Source of the DNA: Mus musculus
Taxonomy: Eukaryota > Chordata > Mammalia > Rodentia > Muridae
Assembly: GCF_000001635.26 (NCBI RefSeq)
Contig: NC_000069.6
Span: 108,037,726 to 108,101,725 of the forward strand
Direction: 5' to 3'
Length of the DNA stretch: 64,000 nucleotides
Positions 12,800-23,960 of the stretch are shown here, piece by piece. The notes beneath the pieces were generated by a model that saw nothing but the letters and a program-made list of their open reading frames with translations, was not told where the DNA came from and made no database searches. Numbering within the stretch: position 1 is the stretch's first letter; each line of letters begins with the position of its first letter. A program made the translations under genes and the position numbers.

Positions 12800-13620
12800 G
12801 GACACATAGAACATATTTCCCTTGAGTCCCTGAGGTGATGAACCCATTCTTTGCAGTTGGCATTTTCTGCTCCAGTAGCCGCAGGCAGACTCCATTCTCA
12901 TACTACTCTGACTGTACAAGTTCCCGTTTGTTAAACATCTCCTCTACGCAATTATGCAATATATGTTTCCCTATGAATAGTTCATTTCACTTCCCTGGTT
13001 TATCCATGTTGTTGCATGTTGCAGAATTTCTCTCTTCATCAAGGCTACGTAATAGACCACATTTTCTCCATCCATTAACCCACTGATGAGCATTTAAGTG
13101 GTTTGCATGCCTTGACCATGGTTTTGTGCAGCAATAAAAAGAAGAATAGCAGTATCTCTTTGAGATCTTGATTTCAATTGGGAGCAGCTTATATCACTGG
13201 ACATGGAAATATTGGAGTCATGTGATAGTTTCTTTTTTTTTTTTTAAACTACTGCCATACTGTTTTTCATAGGGTTTTTGACACTTTCTATTCTGCTAAC
13301 AGTATATGAGCATTCTAGTTTCTGCACTTGTTATGGGGAACTGGGGCAGGTAGCTACTCTGGTCAGGTGTAAAATGATAGTTAATTGTGGGTTTGATGTT
13401 GAGAGTCTTTTAACACATCTGTTAAACGTTTTCATGTCTTCTTTGGAGAAATGTCTAATTCTGGTCCTTTGCAAAGATGGTTCAACAAATGCAAATCAAT
13501 CCATTGGACTTGCCATGTTAACAGAAGGAAAGACAAAAACCACATATCATTTAAATAGATACAGAAATGTCATCTTGTGGAATTCAACCACTCTCATGAT
13601 TAAATAACTCAAAAAATAAA
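12800..13620. mobile_element. Old L1 fragments in opposite orientations
   Basis: 12800-13470 resembles the antisense of mammalian L1 ORF2 (cactgatgagcatttaagtgg, tatctctttgagatcttgattt), so the element would lie on the minus strand. 13474-13620 resembles L1 ORF2 in sense (gttcaacaaatgcaaatcaat, acaaaaaccacat). Both are too decayed to code. Confidence 0.5.
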
Positions 13621-13699
13621 TACAGAAGTTTTTGATTATGTTTATACCCACATGTCAACTAGACACGTCCACATAATAAAAAGCTTACATCATAATTGG

Positions 13700-13905
13700 C
13701 TGTAGAAACTGGGAATTTTTCTTCTCAAAGAGCATGCATATCTGTGTTCCATGTGCTTGATGCCCAAGAAGGTCAAGAGGGGGCACTGGATGCCCTGGAG
13801 TTACAGGCAGTTCTAAGGTGCCATGTGGGTGCTAGAAATCCAACCTGGCTCCCCTGCAAGAGCAGCCACTGCTCTTAACCACTAACCCATTCCTGCAGCC
13901 CCTTA
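13700..13905 (-). repeat. B3 SINE, minus strand
   Basis: A reverse-complement B3 with the box-like end gagcagccactgctcttaacc near 13860-13880. Confidence 0.65.
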
Positions 13906-14073
13906 CTCAAAGACCACAAACAAAACAAACAATGTTAGTTAGCTCTCACAGTTCCTGCTCAACGCAGCACCAGAGCTGTGGCACAGCAATCAGGCAAGCA
14001 AAAGAGATAATGACACCCACAGGGCAAAGAAAAGAAAATGTACCTTGATTTACAAATTTACTCATAGAAAACC

Positions 14074-14570
14074 TCGGTGTATGCTTCAGTGGTAGAGCAC
14101 CTTCCTAGCACCTGCAAAGCCCAGAGTTCAATCCCTAGTACCAATAAAAACAAATAATTAAGGACGGGAGAAGTTATTCACTGGTTAAGAGCACATACTA
14201 GTCTTACATATAACCCAAGTTTGGTTGCCAGCACCTATACCGGATGGCTCACAAGTGCTTACAATCCCAGCCCTACAAGATCCAATACCCTCTCCTGGCT
14301 TCCTGCACTCACATACATATAACCACAGACAAGTGCACATAATTTTTAAATTAGATACTATTTTGAACCAGTTAAAAGCACTGCCCTTCCCAAGAACCCG
14401 AGTTCAATTCCCAGCACCCACATCAAGTGACTCACAACCATTTTCTTCTTTCTTTTCAATGTGGCTGCCTTTAAAGTCTGGCCCCAGAGGGATCTGACAC
14501 CTCTGGCCTCTTAGATACCTGCACTCATGTGCAGACACCCACACAGAGACACAAAGGCATATAATTAACT
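14074..14570 (+). repeat. ID SINE followed by B2/B3-type SINE remnants
   Basis: An ID element, which derives from tRNA-Ala/BC1, lies at about 14074-14150 (cttcagtggtagagcaccttcctagca ... gttcaatccc). Two diverged tRNA-derived SINE remnants follow on the same strand. Confidence 0.65.
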
Positions 14571-14599
14571 GTAAGTACCATTTGTGAAAGAGCTAACCT

Positions 14600-14900
14600 T
14601 CCTCATTCCCCGTAAAAAAACGAAGCTGAAACCTTCGACCATCAATAAAAGTCAAGTCACACCGGGTTTGAGGTTGAAATTTGAGACCTGATTCTATAAA
14701 ACCCTTAGAAGAAAACAATGGTCTAAGCAAGACTTCTTGGAGATGGTACCAGACACACAGACAGCAAAAGTAAAAATAGAGGCCAAGAGGGTGACACCAA
14801 GCTACAAAACTTCTACGAGGTACAGGAAGCGACCAACAGAGTAGGGAAAACATCTGTGAATCTCATACCCAATGAGAGGTTGATACCGCAAATAAACCAA
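14600..14900 (+). mobile_element. Old L1 ORF2 fragment
   Basis: It has weak resemblance to an L1 ORF2 stretch in sense orientation (acagcaaaagtaaaaatagagg ... accaacagagtagggaaaaca). It is non-coding now. Confidence 0.4.
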
Positions 14901-15234
14901 GAACACCCACCACTCAGCAGAAAAACATGCTTTAAAGCCTTGAACTATATACATTTAAAATATAATTGATTTATTGGCCATGCTAAATAAAGTAAGTTTT
15001 AAAAATCATCAGTTAGTGATAAGTTTTCTAAACAAGCATAAAACCATTCCCCATTCTGCACACATAACTGGGTCTCTCTGTAATTACTGCAATCAGTGCA
15101 ATTATAACTGTCCAGCCTATTTATTTTCTTTAATTAGAGTAACCAATCTTTTTTTCATTTTCTCTAGACACAAAATAATCCAAGAGGAAAAAAAAAGTTT
15201 TCTAAACTTTTGAGCTATTTTTAAATTTTTTAGC

Positions 15235-15442
15235 TTATTTTGGAGACAGTGTCTTAGTTATTCCAAGCTGCCCTCAAACTTCTTATGTAGCCTGGATGAC
15301 CTTGAACTCCTGACCCTTCAGACCGAATCTCCTGAATGCTGGGCTCACAGTACTGCACCACAACACTTAGTTTATGTGGTAGTGGGAATCAAACCCAGGG
15401 CATGCAGGGCAAACACTCTACCAACTGAACTACATGTCCAAC
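15235..15442 (-). repeat. B1/B4-type fragment and ID SINE, minus strand
   Basis: A degraded B1-like piece covers about 15235-15365. A reverse-complement ID element covers about 15375-15442 (gggaatcaaacccagggcatg ... actctaccaactgaactacat). Confidence 0.6.
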
Positions 15443-17016
15443 CCCTTTAAATTTATTTTTAACTAATACATAAAAATTACACATATAATAGGTATCACAT
15501 TATTTTTGATAAGCTTATACATCATGTACTGTTTAAATCATGTTAAATATATTTCACACTTAATTATTTCTTTATAGTTAAAAACATCCGGACCCTTTCC
15601 TTCCAGCTTTCTGAAGAACACATGGCATTATTTGTAGTCATCTTCCTGTCCCATAACACACCAAGGGTTTATTTTAACCATAACTTGGTACTTGAGCGAT
15701 CTTTCTACAAGCATGTGTCTCACGTTACTCAAACCTTCTGTAAAGCTAAAACAAACACACATGTGTTAGCATCTCTAAAAGTTACTGCATTTTAAGAAAT
15801 AAGGACAGAGTAAAATTTATTAAAATTTTAAAAACAAACTGACAACAACAACAAACAATGGGTTTGGCTTTCCCCACCTCCCCAATTCCTAAAACCTAGT
15901 TTCATTTGTCTGGAATCAGGAGGCCCTGTCCAGTTCTGAATGGTGATGGCTTTGCCTTTGACTGACTCACACACAGGCAAGTCACAGACAGCCATTCATT
16001 TGACTTGCCCCTCTAGCTCTTCCCACTGAAACTGCCCCTTCTGACACATGTTTCTCCCCAGAGACAGCAAATTCTTGTGTCTACCTAATAACTTGTAATC
16101 CTAAAAGGCAGGCTCTTAAATGCTGTAATCTTACCTGTTGAAATCCCAAGAGATTAAAATTTCTAACCTGAAAAAAAAATCACAACCTCAAAAGATTAAA
16201 ATCCCAGATGCTGAAATCCCGAAAGCTTAAGACAGGCAGCCAGCCAGCCTGAGCGGGGAGAATCAGCGCGGTCTGGGGTTTGTATACTGTTCACATCTTG
16301 CTAGGTGGAAAAAAAACCTAAGAATGTGGTGAAGCACTTTCAGGGCTTGCCTAGAAGGTGTTTCCCGAGAAGATTAGTGTGGGAGTTTGAGTGGACTATT
16401 CAGGGAAGATAACGCCTCAGTGTGGTACTGTTACCGGATCTTAGGGTCAGAGCCTGGGATCTGGCAGTCCCAACAAGGTAGGCTGAGCCATCTGTTCCCA
16501 ACACACCAATTAAAGAGACAAGTGATATTGAAAAGCGTAGAAAGAAGAGTTATTCAACACCATCACGTTGGAAAGAAGAACAAATAATGAGGCCAGGTGA
16601 CACTCGAGTTGGTCTTTGGGGTACCAATGTAGGAAGTTGATCCCACCCAGCACTCACAATTTCTTGGCTCTGATCTGTCCTGCCTGGAGGTCTGACAAGT
16701 GTCAGACTGTGTGAAATCTCATCATGGTAAGCAAGTTCCTTCTTTGGTTGGCACAAAGACTTCAGCCTTTCCCTTCCTCCATCATGGGATTAATGGGAAA
16801 TTTTTAACTTCTTGAAGCTCATTATTTCAATGGTGTGGTAGTACAGACGTGTCTCTCTTTTGAATAGCCTTTCCCACCAGCACCATCCAGTATGCCCAGC
16901 TAAAAAGAACAAACACAGAAAGCTAACTTATCTCTGAAAGTGGAGACCAAGCCTGTTGCCACTGCCTTGGATACCAGCCCTCCAGAATCCCTGGCCTTTG
17001 GAGTCCAGCACCTGTG
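15443..17016. other. Stretch with no gene
   Basis: This is AT-rich to 15.9 kb, then mixed. A patch at 16130-16230 repeats short aatccc(a/g)aaa-like phrases several times, which looks like an old DNA transposon, but I cannot name it. No exon structure was found. Confidence 0.35.
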
Positions 17017-17577
17017 CCAGTGAAAGACCCACAACGTGAGGACTCCCCCACGTTCTGACTCAGGAGAGGCGACACCCCAAAATCACCCACAAGAAACGAT
17101 CTTGCTGCAAACTGCAAGAGGATTTTTATTCAAGAGCACTCTCGAGCCCACGGTCATACACCACGCAGGGGTAGAGGACCGCAGTGCCCCGAGTAGCTGG
17201 ATAAGGGAGTATTTAAAGGAAGAAACCACAACTCAAGGAGGTGGGAAGGGCGTTGTTGGAAAATACCAAAAATACCAGTTAAGAGTCACAAGGAAGAGCA
17301 AAGTCACAAGTGTCACAAGGAATACCTGGTAATTGTTAACTCTCAAGACAGTTTCTAAGAGCCCCTAACAGTAGCACATTTGCATTGCAGGTTCCGGTAA
17401 TGGTCAGGTGACTTTCTTTGAATGAATACTCCTTGAACCCAGGAAGTGGGTGGGTGGAGGGATGTCGATATCTGTTTTATGACCAGCACACCTAGGAGCA
17501 CTGAGTCACAAAGGCCACATTCCCAAGCCTGGGCCTAAAGGCCTAGAATTTTGTTTTTACGTTTACTCTTTCACCAG
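17017..17577 (-). mobile_element. Solo LTR of a class I endogenous retrovirus, with 4-bp target duplication
   Basis: The element proper is 17021-17573 (553 bp). It starts TGAAAGA and ends TCTTTCA, and is flanked by CCAG on both sides (17017-17020 and 17574-17577). A 4-bp duplication and these ends are typical of class I (gamma-type) elements. Its polyadenylation signal AATAAA reads on the minus strand at 17125-17130, with a TATA-like TTTAAATA about 80 bp upstream near 17208, so the LTR lies on the minus strand. No internal viral genes adjoin it, so it is a solo LTR left by recombination. It shares the phrase ccacgcaggggtagagga with the LTR at 28.7 kb. Confidence 0.85.
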
Positions 17578-17591
17578 CATTTTTCAGATCC

Positions 17592-17594
17592 TTG

Positions 17595-17635
<41 letters not shown>

Positions 17636-17832
17636 CCTTCCTTCCTTCCTTCTTCCCTCCCTCCCTCACTCACTCCCTCTCTTCCTCCCTTTCTTCCTTC
17701 CTTTCTTTCTCTCTCTTTCTTTCTTTCTCTTCCTTCCTTCCTTCCTTCCTTCCTTTCTGTCTTCCTTCCTTTCTTTCTCAGCTTTCTTCTTTCTTTCTCT
17801 CACTCTCTCTTTCCTTCTTTCTTTCGTTTTTT
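17592..17832. repeat. Long pyrimidine microsatellite: (CTTG)n, (CTTC)n, (CTTT)n
   Basis: About 240 bases of pyrimidine-rich tetranucleotide repeats: CTTG units first, then CCTT, CCCT and CTTT blocks. All three open frames across it (Leu/Pro/Ser-rich) are repeat by-products. Confidence 0.9.
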
Positions 17833-18319
17833 CTTTTTTAGCTAGGGTCTCTTCACCTACTTGTCAGCACTAGTTTTTACAATTTGCTAAGCCATATAGT
17901 TCAGGTTTGCATTCTATTGAATCCTGGAAATATAGATTCTACAAAGACATCCAGAGTTCATTCACGGCAAGCTTTCCCATTTTGTTTGCAAATTTTACTC
18001 TATGGAAATTCAGTTCCACCACAGTGACTTACTGAGCACTGCCCATGCATGTGAAAATGCTGAAACTTCCCGGTAAGTGAGGGCATGTTCTTTTTCACAC
18101 ATCTGCATTTGTGGAAGATGAAGTTTTTAAGGATTCCACCCCTTTGATCGAGTGCCTGTGCTGTGGGCTGTGGTGACTTGCAGAGGCTTTTTGTCTTGTT
18201 ACAGATGGGCAGTGGCAGAGAGAAACGCACTGCCGCACATGGTTGAAGAAGCTGTACCACTAAGCCGCGGCCCAGAACCCAAGCTCTGGTTTCTCTTTCT
18301 TTTTTGTTTGTTTATTCTT

Positions 18320-18630
18320 TGTTACTTTTTTTTTTTCAAGACAGAGTTTCTCTATAGCCCTGGCTGTCCTAGAACTCACTTTGTAGACCAGGCTGGCCTC
18401 GAACTCAGAAATCCACCTGCTTCTGCCTCCTGAGTGCTGGGATTAAAGGCGTGCGCCACCATGTGTTTGTTTATTCTTAGTTGAGGTTTTGTTTGGTTTT
18501 TGTTGTTGTTGTTTTCTTTTCTTTAGTCCTGGCTGTCCTGGAACTCACTGGGTAGACCAGACTGGCCTCAAACTAAGAGATCTGTTGCTGCCTCTGCCTC
18601 ATGAATGTGGGACTAAAGGCGTGCACTGTC
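18320..18630 (-). repeat. Two B1 SINEs, minus strand
   Basis: A well-preserved reverse-complement B1 lies at about 18325-18465. A second, more diverged one lies at about 18510-18625 (gtcctggctgtcctggaactcactgggtagacc). Confidence 0.75.
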
Positions 18631-18829
18631 TTTTTCCTTTTCTATTTTATTATCCAAAGAGGAATATGTATGAAGGAATCTTTACAGGGGTATGGGCAAC
18701 TAACACCACTGAAGAAAATATCTCAAAATATCTCTTCCTCCCGCCAGCAACCATTAACTGTACTGAAAGCCTCAAGGTGGGAGGGAAAATTCTAATTAAA
18801 GTCAAAGACTACCATTGACCTGATAGCCT

Positions 18830-19290
18830 TCTGAGGCTCAGTGTGTAATGGGGGACTCCCTTTATTAACAGAGTTTTTCCTTCTCTGACCTTGTCTGGGG
18901 AATTCTACGCCCCAGACTCTCCTCTACCTGAGGAATGTCATGGAGCCTCAATTACTTTATAGGATCAATTTCCCTTCTCCTGACAAAAGGTGTTTAGCCA
19001 GCATCTGAGATTCCTGAAATGCTTCCCCACGCTAAAGAGGCATTCCAGGTCCCCTAAGCCCCCAGTGACCTTTGCCCATCCTGGATGTCCCTACTATCAG
19101 TCCCCAAAAACTTCATAAGCCTTGAATCACCCTAAGTAAAGTTGATCTGCCTACCGTCGAGGGGTCCCGGTGTGGTCGTTTACCATCTGTATTCACAGGG
19201 CTTCCGGACCCTCTGTTCAGCTTTTCCACTCCCTCTCCCTTGTGGTCCCAAATGGCCAATGATCCACAAGGGTAGGGAGTCCCACAAAGG
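18830..19290 (+). mobile_element. Possible LTR fragment
   Basis: It resembles an LTR R/U5 boundary: cttcataagcc, an AGTAAA polyadenylation-like hexamer near 19135, then ggggtcccggtgtggtcgttt. Ends and target duplication were not found, so the call is tentative. Confidence 0.35.
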
Positions 19291-19299
19291 TGGTTCGCT

Positions 19300-20022
19300 C
19301 CTGTGTGTTTTGAGACAGGGTCTTATTATGCAGCCACAGGCTGGCCTCAAACTTCAGAGCACCCTGCCTCTTCCCCCACTCCCGGTGTTGGGATTGTTGG
19401 GACGGCAGGTATGCAGGGCCATCATTGTTTTAGATCAAGCAACAAAAGGCTTGGGTTAGAACTTCCAAGACAACTCACCTGGTAAACCCTATAGCATCAT
19501 TGAATATGGAGAGCTGTTCTTTTCTGCATAACAGAAAAGTTGGTACAACTCCAAAGCCAAAATTATCTTGAGTTACTCTAGCCTTATTAGTACTCAGCCT
19601 GTTGTTGCTTACCTCTGTGTATGGTGTAATATTCCTATTATGGGAACTCCAAACTGCTTAATGAAATAAACTTTAAGGACAAACCAATTCTAGTAACGCC
19701 TGTCTGTTATGGCTTGGATGAGAAACGTCTCCCAACGTGCGTAAGCACTTGGTTCTGGTTTGCGAAGGTGAAGTATTGTAGAGGAAGCACATCACCAGGG
19801 ATGAGTTTTATGGCTTTGTTTTTTATTTGTTTGTTTTGTTTAGGTTTTTAAGACTTTTATTTTTGTTTGTTTTGATTTTTTGAGATAGGGTTTCTCTGTA
19901 TAGCCCTGACTATCCTGGAACTCACTCTAGAGACCAGGCTGTCCTCAAGTTCATAAGAGATGCATGTGCCTCTGCCTCCAGAGTGATGGAATTAAAGTCA
20001 TGTACCACCACTGCCCAACAGC
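19300..20022 (-). repeat. Two diverged B1 SINEs, minus strand, with unassigned repeat between
   Basis: Reverse-complement B1-like sequences lie at about 19305-19430 and 19870-20022. The sequence between them is AT-rich and non-coding. Confidence 0.6.
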
Positions 20023-20679
20023 TTTGAGGTTTTATAACCCAGCCCTACCTCCTGTGTTGTAGTTCCCCCCACCCCCATTGTCTCCCACCACCCTAATTCC
20101 AGACTGCCTTTCAGGGCATATTGGTTCTACCCACTCAAGAATTGTAAGTAAAAAATAAAAGCTTTCTTCCTAAAGCTACTCCGATCGGGGTGTTTTATCA
20201 CAGCAATAAAAAAGTGAAGCATCCTCTTGGCCCACTGATGCTCTCCCCATCCCCTCCGCTAACCTACACAGGTTAACCTCACCTTAAACCCCAACATGTG
20301 GGAAGAGAGGCAAACAGAACTCTGTGGGTTCCAGACCAGCCAGGGCCACACGGTGAGGATGCTCCTCAGAAACAAAAGCAAAGTGATCACGTTGTCATTA
20401 ACACTTCTATTTACCTCATCCCTCCTTCTTAACAAATTCAATCCAAAAATAATATCAAAGCTTGTCATAGAATCCCTGATCTACACTTGTGGTTCTTCCT
20501 GGAATTACTTTTTGAGTCTTCCACCTGTGAGCCCTGCTCTATTCTGCTTGCTGATTCGATTTACCCAGGTTGCCATTCAGCATTTATATGGACAATATTT
20601 CCCCACTTCATAAATCCTGGTACCAACCTCTGCCTCAAAGACCACGGAAAAGAGGGGAGGTGTGGTGGCTAGATTGAAA

Positions 20680-20860
20680 ATGGTCCCGGTAGGCTCATGT
20701 ATTTGAATACTTGTCTCCTGCACTCCGTGGCAGTATCTGGGAAGGTTACAGTCTGGGTAGGAGGTGGAGCCTTGCTGGAAGGAATCAGTCAGTCATAGGA
20801 GCAGGTTTTGTGTTTAGAGCCTTGCCTGACTTAACAGCTACAAAAGAAGCACCCCCCCCC
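20680..20860 (+). repeat. Rodent interspersed repeat containing one arm of a 92-bp inverted match
   Basis: This looks like an abundant rodent repeat (ggaggtggagccttgctgg). Bases 20734-20825 match the reverse complement of 21772-21863 without a mismatch. Confidence 0.6.
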
Positions 20861-21132
20861 CACGACCCTACTACACCTCAATAGTCAACTTGAGGAAGCC
20901 AGAGACTTGAATTCAGTGACCAGGTTCCCTTGGTCCCTTCTCTACTTTCCTTTTCCTATAAAGCCATTCCTCTATTTCTTTTTTATAGAAACAACAAAAA
21001 GGCTGGAGACATCAGACCACAGACCCTGTAGCTCCCTCCTCTTTGTCTCAGAAGTGAGGCCAGGCCTCCTCAGCCACTGCATAGGCAGACATTCTGTATC
21101 CCTCACTCTAAACAAACAACTCGGTATCCCCT

Positions 21133-21170
<38 letters not shown>
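21133..21170. repeat. (CA)n microsatellite
   Basis: An uninterrupted CA dinucleotide run. Confidence 0.9.
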
Positions 21171-21325
21171 GCCACCTTGAAACAGGTTTGATTTATGGCT
21201 GTACTCTTCAACCCTAGGGAAAATTCTAAAATAAGGCATTTTTATCTCTTACTCTGTCTCTCTCTCTCCTCTCTAGTCCTCCTGTTGTTGTCTTACTCTT
21301 TTTCTTCTCCTCCTCATCCTTCTTC

Positions 21326-21500
21326 TTAAGATGTATTTATTTATTTAATATATGTGAGTGCCCTGTCTGCATACACCATAAGAGGGCATCAGATCTCATT
21401 ACAGATGGTTGTGAGCCACCATGTGGTTGCTGGAAATTGAACTCAGGACCACTGGAAGAGCAGCCAGTACTCTTAACTTCTGAGCCATCTCTCCAGCCCC
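21326..21500 (-). repeat. B2 SINE, minus strand
   Basis: A reverse-complement B2: it starts with its AT-rich tail (atttatttatttaatata) and ends gccatctctccagcccc. Confidence 0.8.
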
Positions 21501-21540
21501 ACTTTCTCTTTCTTGAGAAAGGTTTCAAAGGGGAGCTTCT

Positions 21541-21870
21541 TGAATTAGTTACTTTTTGTTGCTATAATCAAATACCATGACCAAAAGGCAACTTGTGGAT
21601 GAACGAGTTTATTTTCGGCATTTGGTTGTGGAAGGAGCTGGGGTTTAAGGTGAGTACCGCCACCCATGGCAGAACAAATGGCAGAGGAACGATGACAGCA
21701 AGCAACAGGAAATAGAGAGAGGACATCTTCAAGTGCAAGCATGGGGCACAGAAAAGCAAATTCAAAGTGGAGCAAGGCTCTAAACACAAAACCTGCTCCT
21801 ATGACTGACTGATTCCTTCCAGCAAGGCTCCACCTCCTACCCAGACTGTAACCTTCCCAGATAGTGGCCA
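21541..21870 (-). repeat. Rodent interspersed repeat carrying the second arm of the 92-bp inverted match
   Basis: The first part resembles an abundant rodent repeat (taccatgaccaaaaggcaacttgtgg). Bases 21772-21863 form the inverted copy of 20734-20825. Confidence 0.5.
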
Positions 21871-21889
21871 TGAAGCTGCTGCCCAGCCA

Positions 21890-22345
21890 AAGAAATCTGT
21901 TTTTGAACTTGTCAGGGGAACCCCAGGAAATGCAGGATTGGACCTCTGTTCTACCACCCACACAGTATTAACTCCAGAAATGGGAGTTCAAACTCTGCCT
22001 ACAGGAGTTTTTGGACTTCTACCTGCAGAAACTTGTGGTTTTCTTTTAGGACGAAGCGGTTCTATTGTAAAAGGTCTGCAGATTTATCCAGGTGTTATAG
22101 ATAATGACTATTAGGGAGAAATTAAAATCATGGCTGCTTCCCCTCGTGGGGTTCTAACTGTACCTGCCCACCAGAGAACTGCTCAACTTGTCTCAGCTCC
22201 TTCACATCCGCTACCGTCCAGATTTGTTGAGAATGAGAGATGACAAGGTGGCTTTGGCTCCCCTGCTGTGCTTGATTCTTGGCTAAAGTGTGGGCCACTC
22301 TCGGGCTTTGCTGAACCAGCAGATAAAGTCTTAGCCATTTTTATC
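21890..22345 (+). pseudogene. Decayed ERVK-type (betaretrovirus-like) dUTPase/protease remnant
   Basis: In one plus-strand frame the sequence shows retroviral dUTPase signatures: AGLDL near the start, a GRSG-type motif, and VIDNDY followed by GEIKIMA. An in-frame TAG at 22112-22114 breaks it between the last two. About 35 codons further on there is another stop, followed by a glycine-rich GGFGS stretch like the start of the protease region in IAP/MMTV-like elements. No gag, pol or env could be found alongside. It is an old, non-functional fragment of an endogenous retrovirus. Confidence 0.75.
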
Positions 22346-22549
22346 TTCCAACATGAAACACAGAACATTCAGTCATTCAGACAACGAAACAAAGCACACA
22401 TGAATTGACACATGAACGGATTGGTGCACCAGACATTAGACAACACAAAGAGGGCAGAGAACTTCTGCTGTAGGGACCAGAGAGAATAACACAGGGTGTC
22501 CCCCGATTTCTCTCTGTCTCTGGGAGAGTTTCAAAATCCAATTTCCTTT

Positions 22550-22587
22550 ATTTTATTTTATTTTATTTTATTTTATTTTATTTTATT
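22550..22587. repeat. (TTTTA)n microsatellite
   Basis: Pentanucleotide TTTTA units. Confidence 0.85.
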
Positions 22588-22914
22588 ATTTTAAACCCCA
22601 TTCCTCTCCCCTGATGCAGTCCTTGACTACAGACAACTGCCTGATTCAAAGTTTTTAGTCCCACACATGTTTCGCTGCCAAACCCTAAGTGGAATCAGTG
22701 CCGGGTCAGCACTGTTCCAACTTAGCCAGTATCCTATCGCACCTCCAGCAACACTTTAAAAAATGAAGTTTAAAACCAGCGCTAGCATAAATACCTGTTG
22801 CTCACTGTGCCCAATACGATCTTCTTTTTCTTCCCTTCTCTTGGAGCTCCACACAAGACAGCGGTCCCTCAGTGTTTTCCCGCCGTTTCCAGGCCCCTGG
22901 TTCGGGAGCCAATC

Positions 22915-23102
22915 TGTAGTAGGAGGCCAGCCCGTGACCTACATGAACTGAGTATTTCTGGAAGGCAGGCTGGGCCTTGATCAGAGAAACATTTGTCTTG
23001 GCTTCATTCTTTTCTCACCGTCTAGTCTCTCTCTCTTTCAGCCCCAGCCTGCCTTCCAGAAATACCCCGTTCATGTAGGCCTCGGGCTGTTCTCCTACTA
23101 CA
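22915..23102. mobile_element. 188-bp unit with 60-bp terminal inverted repeats and LTR-like core
   Basis: The left arm 22915-22974 pairs with the reverse complement of 23043-23102 at 54 of 60 positions. The unit begins TGTAGTAGGAG and ends CTCCTACTACA. The 68-bp centre (ccttgatcagagaaacatttgtcttggcttcattc) resembles the R region of ERVK-type LTRs such as ETn/IAP. No target duplication was recognised. Confidence 0.6.
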
Positions 23103-23109
23103 ATTTATG

Positions 23110-23420
23110 TGTAGGTATGTGTATCTGTGTACATGCATGTTGGTACCTGCAGAGGTCAGAGGGGTGTCGTTAGATCCCATGGAGCCAGAACTGAAATCAG
23201 GTCCTCTGGAAGAACAGCAAATGCCCTTAGCCGCTGAGCCATCTCTCCAGCCCCTTCAGTCTGATTTTTAACACCACACAAGCCTGCTGACTTGAATTTG
23301 ATCCCAAGAACCCACATAAAAATAAAAAGAGAAAACTGGCGTCCATAAAGTTGTCTTCTGGCTTCCATATATATTCTGTGGCATGTGCGTGCCCACCTGT
23401 ACACAATATAATAAAAATTT
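23110..23420. repeat. Two B3-type SINEs in opposite orientation
   Basis: A minus-strand copy at about 23110-23257 ends gccatctctccagcccc. A diverged plus-strand copy follows at about 23266-23420. Confidence 0.6.
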
Positions 23421-23960
23421 GGTTTTTTTAAAGACTTCATTAAGATATTTAGATGAATACAGTTATAAAGCTGGATGCACACAAGTCCTAACTACAGTGA
23501 TATGTATTTATACTTTTATGCTTCTTGATTTTATTTTATAAACACAATTGATCTGCTCACAATAGTTAAACCCACAAGACGGGTATTAGTGTTTATAGTT
23601 ATGAGGGGCAGATGAAGTCCTGAGTGAATGTCTATTATTGACAAGGGTCCCAGCTCCTCAGACACATGGGAGCTGGGCAGACTTCCTGTCCATTTGCAAA
23701 TGCTGATATCGTGTACAGGGAGCGTGGACTGCAACTTCCTCCTCTTAGATGTTTACAACCCCGGATTCCCTTCAGAAACCTGCCACTGGGGCTAGAGCTA
23801 ACCACAGACCTACTGGGTCAACAAGTGAAACAGGAAAACATTGACAACCCAAAGTGACTAGACGTCCTGATCACCAGTCAACCCGGCTGCAAATTGAAGT
23901 AACTAGTATGCTTTAGAGATTTAAATCCCCACGAGGTTTCTTGAATTAACAATTCCTACA

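Noticed and set aside
14074..14150. tRNA-like sequence with A- and B-box resemblance
   Set aside because: It is an ID SINE derived from a tRNA, not a functional tRNA gene. The same applies to the B2 and B3 copies.
17551..17873. Three overlapping Leu/Ser/Pro-rich open frames
   Set aside because: They lie in a pyrimidine tetranucleotide repeat and have no start context or similarity.
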